From CAYGUK01 sp964352985 (GTDB lineage Bacteria > Pseudomonadota > Gammaproteobacteria > JAHCLG01), in the NCBI GenBank assembly GCA_964352985.1, contig CAYGUK010000007.1:1-59765 (forward strand): a stretch of 59,765 nt of DNA, written 5' to 3'. How positions within the stretch are numbered: position 1 is the stretch's first letter; each line of letters starts with the position of its first letter. The notes beneath the pieces were generated by a model. It saw only the letters and a list, made by a program, of their open reading frames with translations. It did no database searches and had not been told where the DNA came from. Below are positions 25,770 through 34,005 of the stretch, piece by piece. The position numbers and the translations under genes are program-made.

Positions 25770-25770
25770 T
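25740..25770 (+). promoter_or_regulatory. Promoter of 6S RNA
   Basis: TATAAT at 25765-25770 and TTGACC at 25740-25745 with a 19-base spacer, longer than usual. Transcription would start at G 25777, which is the expected 5' end of 6S RNA. The promoter overlaps the last codons of zapA. Confidence 0.65.
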
Positions 25771-25776
25771 AAATAA

Positions 25777-25962
25777 GTCCCCATTGGCAAACACTTTCAG
25801 GTATATATATACTTGACCAACGCTATAACACTCGGGGTTTCGATGCCGCTGTCACTGTTGTGCAAGCCTACCTAGTAGTAGGAAGCCTGATGTGGCACAA
25901 CTATTCCCCACCTGATGAGAATCAGGCTCAAGTGGTATAACCTGAAAGTGCAATGGGGATTT
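25777..25962 (+). ncRNA. ssrS: 6S RNA
   Basis: Regulatory RNA that binds sigma-70 RNA polymerase holoenzyme by mimicking an open promoter and represses transcription in stationary phase. The ends pair (TCCCCATTG near 25778 with CAATGGGGA near 25951; CACTTTCAGGT with ACCTGAAAGTG) to form the long closing stem. Inner stems include CCTGATG...CATCAGG-like pairings around a central bubble. The estimated length is 186 bases; E. coli 6S is 184. The location between zapA and fau is the classic one. The 3' strand of the closing stem includes GGGGA, the apparent ribosome binding site of fau. Confidence 0.9.
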
Positions 25963-25964
25963 TA

Positions 25965-26543
25965 ATGACTCACGATATTCGTCAACAAATTATTAAACAA
26001 CGCCAAACATTATCTACGCAAATTGTTCACGAAAAAAGTCAAGTAATACAACAAACACTCATCAATCAATTTTATTATCAACAAGCCGATAAAATCGCGG
26101 CTTATTTTGCATTTAAAAACGAAGTTAATTTGTCTTTAATTTTAACCGATGAAAAAAAAATAATGGCGTTACCGGTATTACACCCTGCAAAAATTAATCG
26201 TCTATGGTTTGCAAAATATCAAAAAGACACACCATTAATAAAAAACAGATTTAATATAAATGAACCAACTTATCATGAAAATAGTTTAATCTTGCCTTGG
26301 CAATTAGATTTAGTCTTAGTCCCATTAAGTGTTTTTGATTCTAATTGCCATCGCCTAGGTATGGGGGGTGGATTTTATGATCGCACTTTTGCTTTTCGTC
26401 AAACGCCGTTTAGACAAAAGCCTGTTCTTGTTGGTGTTGCATTTGAAATGCAAAAGGTCGATAAAATTATTGCCGAACCATGGGATGTTCAACTAGACTA
26501 CGTCATCACTGAAAATAAGATTTATCATAGGAATCCTTCATGA
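25965..26543 (+). CDS. fau: 5-formyltetrahydrofolate cyclo-ligase
   Basis: Converts 5-formyl-THF to 5,10-methenyl-THF with ATP. The product is 192 residues. Family motifs are DLVLVPLSVFDSNCHRLGMGGGFYDRTF, containing the GMGGGFYD phosphate loop, and WDVQLDYVITE at the C-terminus. ATG 25965 is preferred over ATG 25953, which lies inside the 6S RNA stem. In E. coli this gene is co-transcribed with 6S RNA. It belongs to the same one-carbon metabolism as the glycine cleavage operon. Confidence 0.92.
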   Translation: MTHDIRQQIIKQRQTLSTQIVHEKSQVIQQTLINQFYYQQADKIAAYFAFKNEVNLSLILTDEKKIMALPVLHPAKINRLWFAKYQKDTPLIKNRFNINEPTYHENSLILPWQLDLVLVPLSVFDSNCHRLGMGGGFYDRTFAFRQTPFRQKPVLVGVAFEMQKVDKIIAEPWDVQLDYVITENKIYHRNPS

Positions 26544-27001
26544 ATTATTGGCTAATGAAATCCGAACCAGAAACCTTTAGCATTGATGATTTAAAATCAT
26601 TACCAAAAAAAACAGAACATTGGGATGGTGTTAGAAATTATCAAGCGCGTAATATGATGCGAGATGAAATGAAAAAAGGTGATCAAATCTTTTTTTATCA
26701 TTCCAATTGCAAACCACCCGGTATTGTTGGAACAGCAGAAGTGGTCAAAGAAGCGTATCCTGATCACACCGCCTTTGATCCAGAATCAAAATATTATGAT
26801 CCTAAAAGTGATCCGAATAATCCGCGTTGGATGATGGTAGATATAAAATTTAAACAGAAATTTAAACACATGATTAGTTTAGACGATTTACGACAAATTC
26901 CGGCCTTAGAAAAACTAGCATTACTGCGTAAAGGTAATCGTTTATCGGTTATGCCTGTTAGTCAACATGAATGGGATACTATTTTAGAATTGGTGGATTG
27001 A
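26540..27001 (+). CDS. EVE domain protein
   Basis: A 153-residue EVE-domain protein, related to the PUA-like fold and to the thymocyte nuclear protein 1 family. Seen are MNYWLMKSEPETFSIDDL at the N-terminus, the signature HWDGVRNYQARN, DQIFFYHSNCKPPGIVG and the AFDPESKYYDP loop. EVE domains are thought to bind modified bases in RNA or DNA; in bacteria the ligand is mostly unknown. It overlaps the end of fau by 4 bases and is co-transcribed with it. Confidence 0.9.
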   Translation: MNYWLMKSEPETFSIDDLKSLPKKTEHWDGVRNYQARNMMRDEMKKGDQIFFYHSNCKPPGIVGTAEVVKEAYPDHTAFDPESKYYDPKSDPNNPRWMMVDIKFKQKFKHMISLDDLRQIPALEKLALLRKGNRLSVMPVSQHEWDTILELVD

Positions 27002-27133
27002 ATTAATAAACTGAATTACTCTATATGGTGGTTATTTAAAATACAATTATGGGATATAAAATATTTTTATCTATAAATTTTTGACTTCTTGTATTAAAGT
27101 TCTGTCACTTAAAATAATTACAATAATAAAAAT

Positions 27134-27904
27134 ATGTTATCAAAAAATCATTTAGAATTGATAGGTGATGAAGTTTACGATAATTTACCGCCTTCAGTAT
27201 CTCATAAAATTCAAGCCATCATTATATCTTATGATCCCAAAGTTGGTTTTACATTACCCGATAGTGAAAATAATGACGCCTTGTTTTTAGTCGTAAACTA
27301 TTCGGATGACGAAGAAGGCGTTGAAACTTTAAATGTATTACTGGGTACAAAAAGAGGATTACAGCGGATAAACACTCAGCATTTGTTTTATCTCCCAAAA
27401 GATCCCATCGTTCAATTTACTATTGAATTACATCAGCGTTTTTTTTACATTGCTTGGCGATATGTAGAGCCCAGTTTTCGAAACCAAGGAATTCTTAAAC
27501 AGGTAACTTCTGCGATAGTCAGCAATTTACGTAATGCTTGTGAATTTTATAATATAGAATCCAATCCGATTAATATCGCAACTTATAAATCATTTATGCC
27601 ATTTACTCGTAAAATTACAGAGAATTTATTGACGAGTTCTATTCTATGGCAAAATGTGAAAACAAGTGACTTACTAGAAGTAAATAAATGTGGTGATATA
27701 AAATATCATGATAGGCGAACACCTTTAATATCGATGTTTATTAAAGATTATTGGCGACTATTAACATTACATCATCCTCAACAACCTGAAGGGCAAATCA
27801 TGGTTTTTCTTGCAATCATTGGGCACAGAAATCATTACTTAGAATTGCAAAAAAATGAGACTTACCTTGCAGACAAAAGTGATTGTCTGCAACGATTAAA
27901 ATAG
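27134..27904 (+). CDS. Hypothetical protein with a weak acetyltransferase-like segment
   Basis: A 256-residue soluble protein I cannot identify. Residues 105-135 (FFYIAWRYVEPSFRNQGILKQ) resemble the start of GNAT motif A, a beta strand followed by R-x-Q-G-x, but the rest does not give a confident GNAT match. The N-terminal 60 residues are acidic. It has no signal peptide. The gene stands alone with about 130 bases of AT-rich DNA before it and no clear terminator after it. Confidence 0.45.
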   Translation: MLSKNHLELIGDEVYDNLPPSVSHKIQAIIISYDPKVGFTLPDSENNDALFLVVNYSDDEEGVETLNVLLGTKRGLQRINTQHLFYLPKDPIVQFTIELHQRFFYIAWRYVEPSFRNQGILKQVTSAIVSNLRNACEFYNIESNPINIATYKSFMPFTRKITENLLTSSILWQNVKTSDLLEVNKCGDIKYHDRRTPLISMFIKDYWRLLTLHHPQQPEGQIMVFLAIIGHRNHYLELQKNETYLADKSDCLQRLK

Positions 27905-28000
27905 AAAAAGTTGAATCAATAAGTATAGTAATATTATTTAATCCAAATACAGTTTAGCTAGAACAAAATAATTTTTATTACCTATACTTCTAATTACCAC

Positions 28001-29029
28001 TCAACTCTGCCAATCCAAAATTACTTTACCCGCTTGACCTGATAACATCACATCAAATGCGGCTTGAAAATCATCCACTTTAAAATGGTGTGTGATCACA
28101 GGAGAAATATCTAAACCCGATTCCAACATCGATTGCATTTTATACCAAGTTTCAAACATTTCACGGCCATAAATACCTTTGATGGTGATCCCTTTTAAAA
28201 TAATATTATTCCAATTAATTTGCGTATCATTCGGCAAAAATCCAAGCATCGCGATTTTAGATCCATGATTCATCACATTGAGCATGGCGTTAAACGCATT
28301 CGATGAACCTGAAACTTCTAAACCAATATCAAAACCTTCTAACATACCTAATTCAGCCATGACTTGTTTTAATTGTTCATTTTTCACATTGACTGCGCGG
28401 GTGACACCCATTTTTTCAGCTAATTTTAATCGATAATCATTGATATCTGTTATCACAATATTGCGCGCGCCCACATGTTTTGCAATCGCTGCCGCCATAA
28501 TACCAATAGGACCCGCCCCGGTGATTAACACATCTTCGCCGACTAAATCAAACGATAAGGTTGTGTGCGTCGCATTACCAAAGGGATCAAGAATCGATGC
28601 CATATCATCAGTGACTTTATTTGATAACGGAAAAACATTCATCGCAGGTAACGATAAATATTCGGCAAATGCGCCAGGTCGAGTAACACCAAGATTAACA
28701 ATATCTCGACATAAATATCGTTTACCTGCACGACAGTTGCGACATAAGCCACAAGTCACATGCCCTTCACCTGAAACACGTTGACCTAAAGAAAGTGCTT
28801 TTACTTCACTGCCCATATCAACGACTTCACCGACAAACTCATGTCCTGTCACTAAAGGAACGGGGATTGTTTGTTGCGCCCACTCATCCCAATTATAAAT
28901 ATGAATATCAGTGCCACAAATCGCCGTTTTTTTTATTTTAATTAAAACATCATTATGCCCAATAATAGGTTTAGGGGTTTCATGCCACCAAAGTCCGACT
29001 TCTTTTTTTAATTTTGCCAAGGTTCGCAT
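28001..29029 (-). CDS. tdh: L-threonine 3-dehydrogenase
   Basis: Zinc-containing medium-chain dehydrogenase that oxidises L-threonine to 2-amino-3-oxobutyrate with NAD+. The product is 342 residues, close to the E. coli 341. Catalytic zinc ligands are in AICGTDIHIYNWDEW and GHEFVGEV; the structural zinc cysteines are CGLCRNCRAGKRYLC; the NAD motif is ITGAGPIGIMAAA. Its ATG shares one base with the kbl stop, so the pair is translationally coupled. It feeds glycine into the glycine cleavage system encoded at 11.4-15.7 kb. Confidence 0.96.
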   Translation of the reverse strand: MRTLAKLKKEVGLWWHETPKPIIGHNDVLIKIKKTAICGTDIHIYNWDEWAQQTIPVPLVTGHEFVGEVVDMGSEVKALSLGQRVSGEGHVTCGLCRNCRAGKRYLCRDIVNLGVTRPGAFAEYLSLPAMNVFPLSNKVTDDMASILDPFGNATHTTLSFDLVGEDVLITGAGPIGIMAAAIAKHVGARNIVITDINDYRLKLAEKMGVTRAVNVKNEQLKQVMAELGMLEGFDIGLEVSGSSNAFNAMLNVMNHGSKIAMLGFLPNDTQINWNNIILKGITIKGIYGREMFETWYKMQSMLESGLDISPVITHHFKVDDFQAAFDVMLSGQAGKVILDWQS

Positions 29030-30219
29030 TATTTGATTACTCCCATTGCTTTACCAACTTTTGCAAAAGCTTGTATCGCTTTATCTAAATGATGACGTTC
29101 ATGGCCCGCTGACATTTGCACGCGAATACGTGCTTTATCTTTTGGCACAACGGGATAAGAGAAGCCAATCACATAAACACCTTCTTTTAATAATTGATTT
29201 GCCATTTCTTGAGCAAGTTTGGCATCACCTAACATCACCGGAATAATAGGATGATAACCCGGTACTAAATTAAATCCTAGCTCACTCATTTGCTGTCTGA
29301 AATATTGGCTATTAGCATGAACTTTTTCGCGCAATATACTCGATGTTTCTAATAATTCGATGACTTTGATTGATGTCGCAGCAATAACGGGCGCGAGTGT
29401 ATTCGAAAACAAATAAGGACGCGAACGTTGACGCAACCATTCTACAATTTCTTTATGGGCACAAGTATAACCACCAGACGCACCGCCTAATGCTTTACCT
29501 AAGGTACCGGTAATAATATCCACTCGCCCCATCACTTCACAAAATTCATGTGTGCCGCGACCATTTTCACCCATAAATCCAACGGCATGTGAATCATCAA
29601 CCATTACCATCGCATTATATTTATCTGCTAAATCACAAACGCCTTTTAGATTTGCGATAATACCATCCATCGAAAAAACACCATCGGTAGCAATGATTTT
29701 ATGGCGACAATTGCTTGCTTGTTGCAATTGCTTTTCTAAATCTTGCATATCGTTATTTTTATAACGAAAACGAGCGGCTTTACATAACCTCACGCCATCA
29801 ATAATACTTGCATGATTTAATTCATCACTAATGATGGCGTCTTCTTCTCCGAGCAAAGCTTCAAATAAACCACCATTTGCATCGAAACACGATGAATATA
29901 AAATACAATCTTCAAAACCTAAAAAGTTTGCCATGCGTTGTTCTAATTGTTTATGAACGGTTTGGGTACCGCAAATAAATCGAACTGATGACATGCCATA
30001 ACCAAAATCCTGTAACGCTTTAGTCGCTGACGCAATTAATTGTGAATTATCGGAAAGACCTAAATAATTATTTGCGCAAAAATTTAAAACTTCGGGCTCA
30101 TCAACCACACCGATCGCTGCTCGCTGTGGCGTATTAATGATACGCTCAGCTTTATATAAACCATTTGTTTTTAAAGTCGCGATTTCGGTTGAAAGTTCGT
30201 TCAATAAACTAGTACGCAT
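29029..30219 (-). CDS. kbl: 2-amino-3-ketobutyrate CoA ligase (glycine C-acetyltransferase)
   Basis: PLP enzyme of the alpha-oxoamine synthase family. It splits 2-amino-3-oxobutyrate with CoA into glycine and acetyl-CoA. The product is 396 residues (E. coli 398). The PLP Lys is in GTLGKALGGASGGY; other motifs are CANNYLGLSDN, DELNHASIIDG and VDDSHAVGFMG. It is the first gene of the kbl-tdh operon. Confidence 0.96.
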   Translation of the reverse strand: MRTSLLNELSTEIATLKTNGLYKAERIINTPQRAAIGVVDEPEVLNFCANNYLGLSDNSQLIASATKALQDFGYGMSSVRFICGTQTVHKQLEQRMANFLGFEDCILYSSCFDANGGLFEALLGEEDAIISDELNHASIIDGVRLCKAARFRYKNNDMQDLEKQLQQASNCRHKIIATDGVFSMDGIIANLKGVCDLADKYNAMVMVDDSHAVGFMGENGRGTHEFCEVMGRVDIITGTLGKALGGASGGYTCAHKEIVEWLRQRSRPYLFSNTLAPVIAATSIKVIELLETSSILREKVHANSQYFRQQMSELGFNLVPGYHPIIPVMLGDAKLAQEMANQLLKEGVYVIGFSYPVVPKDKARIRVQMSAGHERHHLDKAIQAFAKVGKAMGVIK

Positions 30220-30244
30220 GTGAATTTCCTCATCTTCTAAATAT

Positions 30245-30284
30245 AAAAAAAAACGCCTCTTTGTAACACAAAAAGGCGTTTTTT
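30245..30284 (-). terminator. Rho-independent terminator after the HU-like gene
   Basis: The stem AACGCCT / AGGCGTT is extended by A/T pairs and an inner TTTGT / ACAAA stem, with T runs on both sides. It lies 17 bases beyond the stop of the minus-strand HU-like gene and before the kbl start. Confidence 0.85.
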
Positions 30285-30301
30285 GACAGATTCAGTGTAA
30301 A

Positions 30302-30805
30302 TTACTTATTAACTGATTCTTTTAAAGCTTTAAGCGCACTTAATTTAACAACATTACGTGCTGGTTTTGCTTTAACAGTGATTTCTTGACCTGTGAATGG
30401 GCTAATCATTTTACGTGATTTAGTGGCAGGTTTACGAATACGACGAACTTTAACACCAGTTTCTGGAATAGTGAATTCACCAAATCCTTTAGTTTTCATT
30501 TGACCATGAATACATACTGCTAACGCTTTAAAAACTTCAGTAACTTCAGCTTTAGATACGCCTGTTTGTTCAGAGATGTGAGCAATAATTTGAGTTTTAG
30601 TTAATTTAGACGTGATAGGCTTAACTTTTGACATATCAACTTTTTGCTTAATTGTAGCTTTCGCTTTAATTTTTTTAACAGTTGGATTTTTAGCTTTAGC
30701 AGGCTTTTTAACCTTAGCTGGTTTTTTAGTTGCTTTAGCTACATTACGAACAACTTTTTTCGCAGTTTTGCGAGTTGCTTTTTTTGCCGTTGCTTTTTTT
30801 GGCAT
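30302..30805 (-). CDS. HU-family DNA-binding protein with a lysine/alanine-rich histone-H1-like N-terminal tail
   Basis: Nucleoid protein of 167 residues. Residues 1-65 are a low-complexity Lys/Ala/Pro/Thr tail with repeats such as PAKVKKPAKAK, like the C-terminal tail of histone H1. Residues 70-165 are an HU/IHF fold (KLTKTQIIAHISEQTGVSKAEV; GFGEFTIPETG; the arm region ISPFTGQEITVKAKP). The tail should bind DNA without specificity and help compact the nucleoid, plausibly in a dormant or developmental form. RBS AAAGGAG is very strong, fitting an abundant protein. TATAAT at 30824-30829 on this strand may be the -10. Confidence 0.85.
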   Translation of the reverse strand: MPKKATAKKATRKTAKKVVRNVAKATKKPAKVKKPAKAKNPTVKKIKAKATIKQKVDMSKVKPITSKLTKTQIIAHISEQTGVSKAEVTEVFKALAVCIHGQMKTKGFGEFTIPETGVKVRRIRKPATKSRKMISPFTGQEITVKAKPARNVVKLSALKALKESVNK

Positions 30806-30872
30806 TGTCGATCTCCTTTAAAGATTATAGAAAAACCGCTATAGCTTAGAACGATATTAAAATATATACAAC

Positions 30873-30901
30873 AAAAAAATGCTATAAAATAGCTTTTTTT
30901 T
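30873..30901 (-). terminator. Terminator hairpin between cca and the HU-like gene
   Basis: The stem GCTAT / ATAGC is extended by seven A/T pairs, with a T run on both strands (AAAAAAA before, TTTTTTT after). It probably ends the minus-strand cca transcript. Confidence 0.7.
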
Positions 30902-30908
30902 GCATTTA

Positions 30909-30991
30909 AACCTGATATTTTCAACATTTTTGCGTTTCCGCAGGTAATTTTCAGTCGACGACTATCGCTGAAACACTGAAAATAGCAGGTT
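30909..30991 (-). repeat. Inverted-repeat region with three competing arms
   Basis: Arms at 30909-30923 and 30977-30991 are complementary at 14 of 15 positions (AACCTGATATTTTCA and TGAAAATAGCAGGTT). A third segment, ATTTTCAGT at 30947-30955, is perfectly complementary to ACTGAAAAT at 30975-30983. The right arm can pair with only one of the others at a time. The region lies between the cca stop and the terminator at 30873, in the cca 3' untranslated region. Confidence 0.6.
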
Positions 30992-31042
30992 CTGCACATT
31001 TTACTGCTGGGTATTTTGAGTTTTTTAAGAAATATTTTGGGG

Positions 31043-32158
31043 TTATTTTAACTTTAAGTGCTGTTGTAAAAGCAGGATCCGCTGGTATTTTATTTCATCG
31101 ACCAATGCTTTTTGTGAGAAACCTTGTTGGACCAGAGCTTCAACATCCAACTTGGTTATAATATTCAAACCTTGTCGAATTATTTCGCTATATTGTTTTT
31201 GTTGCGGATAAATTATTTCACAGGCATCTAGAAAATTTTGTAGCCGTTCTTGTTGCCTTAAACCATCTAATCTCATCAAATAAGATAGTAATGACTCGGC
31301 ATTTAATGACTTAATCGTGGGAAAAACTTGATGGTACTTTACTACCAATAACGCATTGTCTTGTAATTCTCTCGAAAGAGGATAACGAGAAAAAAATTGT
31401 TTTAATTGTTTAGTTCCCTCATCAATTGAATGCCCCATCAGATGGCATAAAATGGAAAATCGAACTGGCAATTTACTATTTTGCGCGACTGCAATTTGTA
31501 ATAAATCTAATGCAATCTGTTGTTGCCCTAAATGTGGAAACAAAATCTGTAATGCCCCCGCCTCTTGCAAGGCCTGAAAAAATGCAATGGGACTTTCGGA
31601 CATTAATGCTTTTAGCAGTTCAGCGACCACACGCTCTGGTACTAGCGCATCAATTTCATGATTCAGAACCATTTTTTTTACCAACGCCTGTGTTTCTTCG
31701 GCAATAGTAAAACCCAAGTGATAAAATTTTGCATAGAATCTTGCTAGTCTCAGTAACCGAACAGGATCTTCAACAAACGCTAGCGAAACATGTCTTAATA
31801 TTTTGCCTTTTAAATCGGCAACACCATTAAATGGATCGATAATATTTCCATTTTCATCTTCAGCAATGGCATTAATGGTTAAATCGCGGCGCAATAAATC
31901 TTGTTCTAATGTAATATCGGGCGTAAATTCAAAAGCAAAACCTTTATAACCTGGTCCAGTTTTCACTTCACTACGAGCCAACGCATATTCTTCATGACTA
32001 TCAGGATGCAAAAAAACAGGAAAACCTTCCCCGACTTGTTTATATCCCAAATTGATCATGGCCTCGGGCGTACTTCCAATGACCACCCAATCTGTATCTT
32101 TGACAGCTATTCCTAAAAGTTTATCTCGGACACAACCACCCACTTTATAAATTTTCAT
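31043..32158 (-). CDS. cca: CCA tRNA nucleotidyltransferase (class II)
   Basis: Adds or repairs the 3' CCA end of tRNAs. The product is 371 residues (E. coli 412). The N-terminal head has MKIYKVGGCVRDKLLG and the catalytic DTDW, then RRDLTINAIAED and the nucleotide-selecting segment EDPVRLLRLARFYAK. Where E. coli carries an HD phosphohydrolase motif, this protein reads CHLMGH, so that extra activity is probably lost. ATG 32158 is preferred over GTG 32167. It is divergent from rsgA with only 30 bases between the starts. Confidence 0.9.
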   Translation of the reverse strand: MKIYKVGGCVRDKLLGIAVKDTDWVVIGSTPEAMINLGYKQVGEGFPVFLHPDSHEEYALARSEVKTGPGYKGFAFEFTPDITLEQDLLRRDLTINAIAEDENGNIIDPFNGVADLKGKILRHVSLAFVEDPVRLLRLARFYAKFYHLGFTIAEETQALVKKMVLNHEIDALVPERVVAELLKALMSESPIAFFQALQEAGALQILFPHLGQQQIALDLLQIAVAQNSKLPVRFSILCHLMGHSIDEGTKQLKQFFSRYPLSRELQDNALLVVKYHQVFPTIKSLNAESLLSYLMRLDGLRQQERLQNFLDACEIIYPQQKQYSEIIRQGLNIITKLDVEALVQQGFSQKALVDEIKYQRILLLQQHLKLK

Positions 32159-32188
32159 GCCTTGCACTTTATAATATATAATAGGCCT
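32159..32188. promoter_or_regulatory. Compact divergent cca-rsgA promoter region
   Basis: Only 30 bases separate the two start codons. The segment TTATAATATATAATAGG holds -10-like TATAAT hexamers close to both starts. The -35 elements must lie inside the opposite gene, so the two promoters overlap and may compete. Confidence 0.45.
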
Positions 32189-33139
32189 ATGAATAAACGA
32201 AATTTAAGCAAACTGCAACAAAGACGCATTAAACAAAGGCAAAAAAAACGCATTGATGATCATATTGATGGTTTAGGCCCTGAAGAAAAAGGGCTGGTTA
32301 TCACTCATCATGGCCGCCAAGCTGAAGTCGTAGATGATCACAAGCAAGTTTTTTTATGTCAAATTCGTCAAAATATAACTATCACCACCGGTGATGAAGT
32401 GCTGTGGTTAAAAAATGAAAAACAGGGTAACGTCATCACGGCACGATTACCGCGTCACAGTATTTTACAACGACCTTTATCGCACGGAAAAATTAAAGAG
32501 GTTGCCGCGAATATTGATCAAATATTTGTAGTGATCGCGCTCACGCCGCCTGCTAGTTATTATATGTTAGATAGCTATCTCATTAGTAGCGAACAACAAT
32601 CTATGCCAATTAGTATTATCTGTAACAAAAATGATTTAAATCAATTACTCAATATCAGTCTCCAAACTTATCAAAATTTGGGCTATCAAATTTATTCGAC
32701 GAGTTCAAAAACAGGGGATGGTATTGAAGCATTAAAACAAGCATTGCATCAACATCGCAGTATTTTAGTCGGGCAATCAGGGGTAGGAAAATCTTCTTTA
32801 TTAAAAAAACTCGTGGGTGATGAAAATATTATTACCGGTCAATTAGTCGCAAATTCGGGACTCGGCAGTCACACCACAACGCAAACAACGCTTTATCACT
32901 TAGATGAAAACAGTTATATTCTCGATTCACCAGGTGTGCGGGAATTCGGTTTGTGGAATTTAACACGTGATGAAATTATTAGTGGTTTTAAAGAATTGCA
33001 AGACTATTTAGGTCATTGTCATTTTCGCGATTGTTCTCACCAACATGAAAAAGGGTGTGCTATTTTAAAAGCCAAAGAACAGGGAAAAATTGCCACTTCA
33101 AGATATAACAGCTTACAACAAATTTTGGCGAAACAATGA
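32189..33139 (+). CDS. rsgA: Ribosome small subunit-dependent GTPase A
   Basis: Circularly permuted GTPase that matures and checks the 30S subunit. The product is 316 residues. An OB-fold N-terminus with a basic tail (KLQQRRIKQRQKKR) comes first. The G motifs then appear in permuted order: G4 CNKNDLN, G1 GQSGVGKSSLLKKL, G3 DSPGVREFGLW. A C-terminal zinc knuckle (HCHFRDCSH...GCAI) ends it. ATG 32189 is the sensible start; the ORF extension overlaps cca. Its stop overlaps psd (ATGA). Confidence 0.95.
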   Translation: MNKRNLSKLQQRRIKQRQKKRIDDHIDGLGPEEKGLVITHHGRQAEVVDDHKQVFLCQIRQNITITTGDEVLWLKNEKQGNVITARLPRHSILQRPLSHGKIKEVAANIDQIFVVIALTPPASYYMLDSYLISSEQQSMPISIICNKNDLNQLLNISLQTYQNLGYQIYSTSSKTGDGIEALKQALHQHRSILVGQSGVGKSSLLKKLVGDENIITGQLVANSGLGSHTTTQTTLYHLDENSYILDSPGVREFGLWNLTRDEIISGFKELQDYLGHCHFRDCSHQHEKGCAILKAKEQGKIATSRYNSLQQILAKQ

Positions 33140-33999
33140 AACAACAAATTAATAAATGCATGCAATATTGCTTGCCGCATCATCTATTATCACGATTTAT
33201 GGGGAAACTCGCTGCGTGTAAAATAAAATGGTTTAAAAACCTCTTTATTAGTATTTTCATGAAGCACTATAAGGTTACACTCGAAAATGCACGCCTCCAA
33301 AACATCAATGATTATGAAAATTTTAATGCTTTTTTTACTCGTCAGTTACTAGCCGAAGCGCGTCCTTTTGCCGCGTTGCCCGATCTTATTAGTCCAATAG
33401 ACGGTAGCATTAGTGCGATGGGTAAAATTGATGACAATAAAATTTTTCAAGCTAAAGGTATTAACTATTCTTTAGAATCGCTTCTCGCCAATGATCACAG
33501 TTTAGTCGCCAATTTCAAACAAGGGCATTTTGCGACACTCTATTTAGCACCGAGTAATTATCATCGCGTGCACATGCCTATCGATGGCAAATTAATACAA
33601 ATGATCCATGTACCTGGTCGCTTGTTTTCTGTAAACCAATTAAATGCTCGAACAATTCCAGGCTTATTCGCTCGTAATGAACGAGCAATTTGTGTCTTCG
33701 ACACTGAAATCGGCAAAATGGCCATCATTTTAGTCGGTGCCATGATAGTCGCCAGCATCCACACAGCATGGGCAGGAAAATTAAATCCGCCACGTGCGAA
33801 AACAATTAAATCGATTTCTTATGAAGAAGATAAAATTCATCTTAAACGTGGTGATGAAATGGGTTTTTTTGATATGGGTTCTACCGCTATTTTACTTTTT
33901 CAAAATCAAGCTGTGTCATGGGCAACTCATTTAGCAGAGGGTGATAATATTCTATTAGGACAATCGCTAGCTAATACACATCTCTCTGTTAAGGATTAA
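33136..33999 (+). CDS. psd: Phosphatidylserine decarboxylase proenzyme
   Basis: Inner-membrane pyruvoyl enzyme that makes phosphatidylethanolamine. The product is 287 residues. The self-cleavage motif is MGST in GFFDMGSTAILL (LGST in E. coli), giving a short alpha chain with the N-terminal pyruvoyl group. The other motifs are SPIDGSISAMG and LAPSNYHRVHMPIDG. It overlaps rsgA by 4 bases; rsgA-psd is a conserved gammaproteobacterial pair. Confidence 0.95.
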   Translation: MKQQINKCMQYCLPHHLLSRFMGKLAACKIKWFKNLFISIFMKHYKVTLENARLQNINDYENFNAFFTRQLLAEARPFAALPDLISPIDGSISAMGKIDDNKIFQAKGINYSLESLLANDHSLVANFKQGHFATLYLAPSNYHRVHMPIDGKLIQMIHVPGRLFSVNQLNARTIPGLFARNERAICVFDTEIGKMAIILVGAMIVASIHTAWAGKLNPPRAKTIKSISYEEDKIHLKRGDEMGFFDMGSTAILLFQNQAVSWATHLAEGDNILLGQSLANTHLSVKD

Positions 34000-34005
34000 T
34001 ATTCA

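Noticed and set aside
30612..30844. Hydrophobic ORFs antisense to the HU-like gene
   Set aside because: They are mirror images of Lys/Ala-rich codons and have no ribosome binding site.
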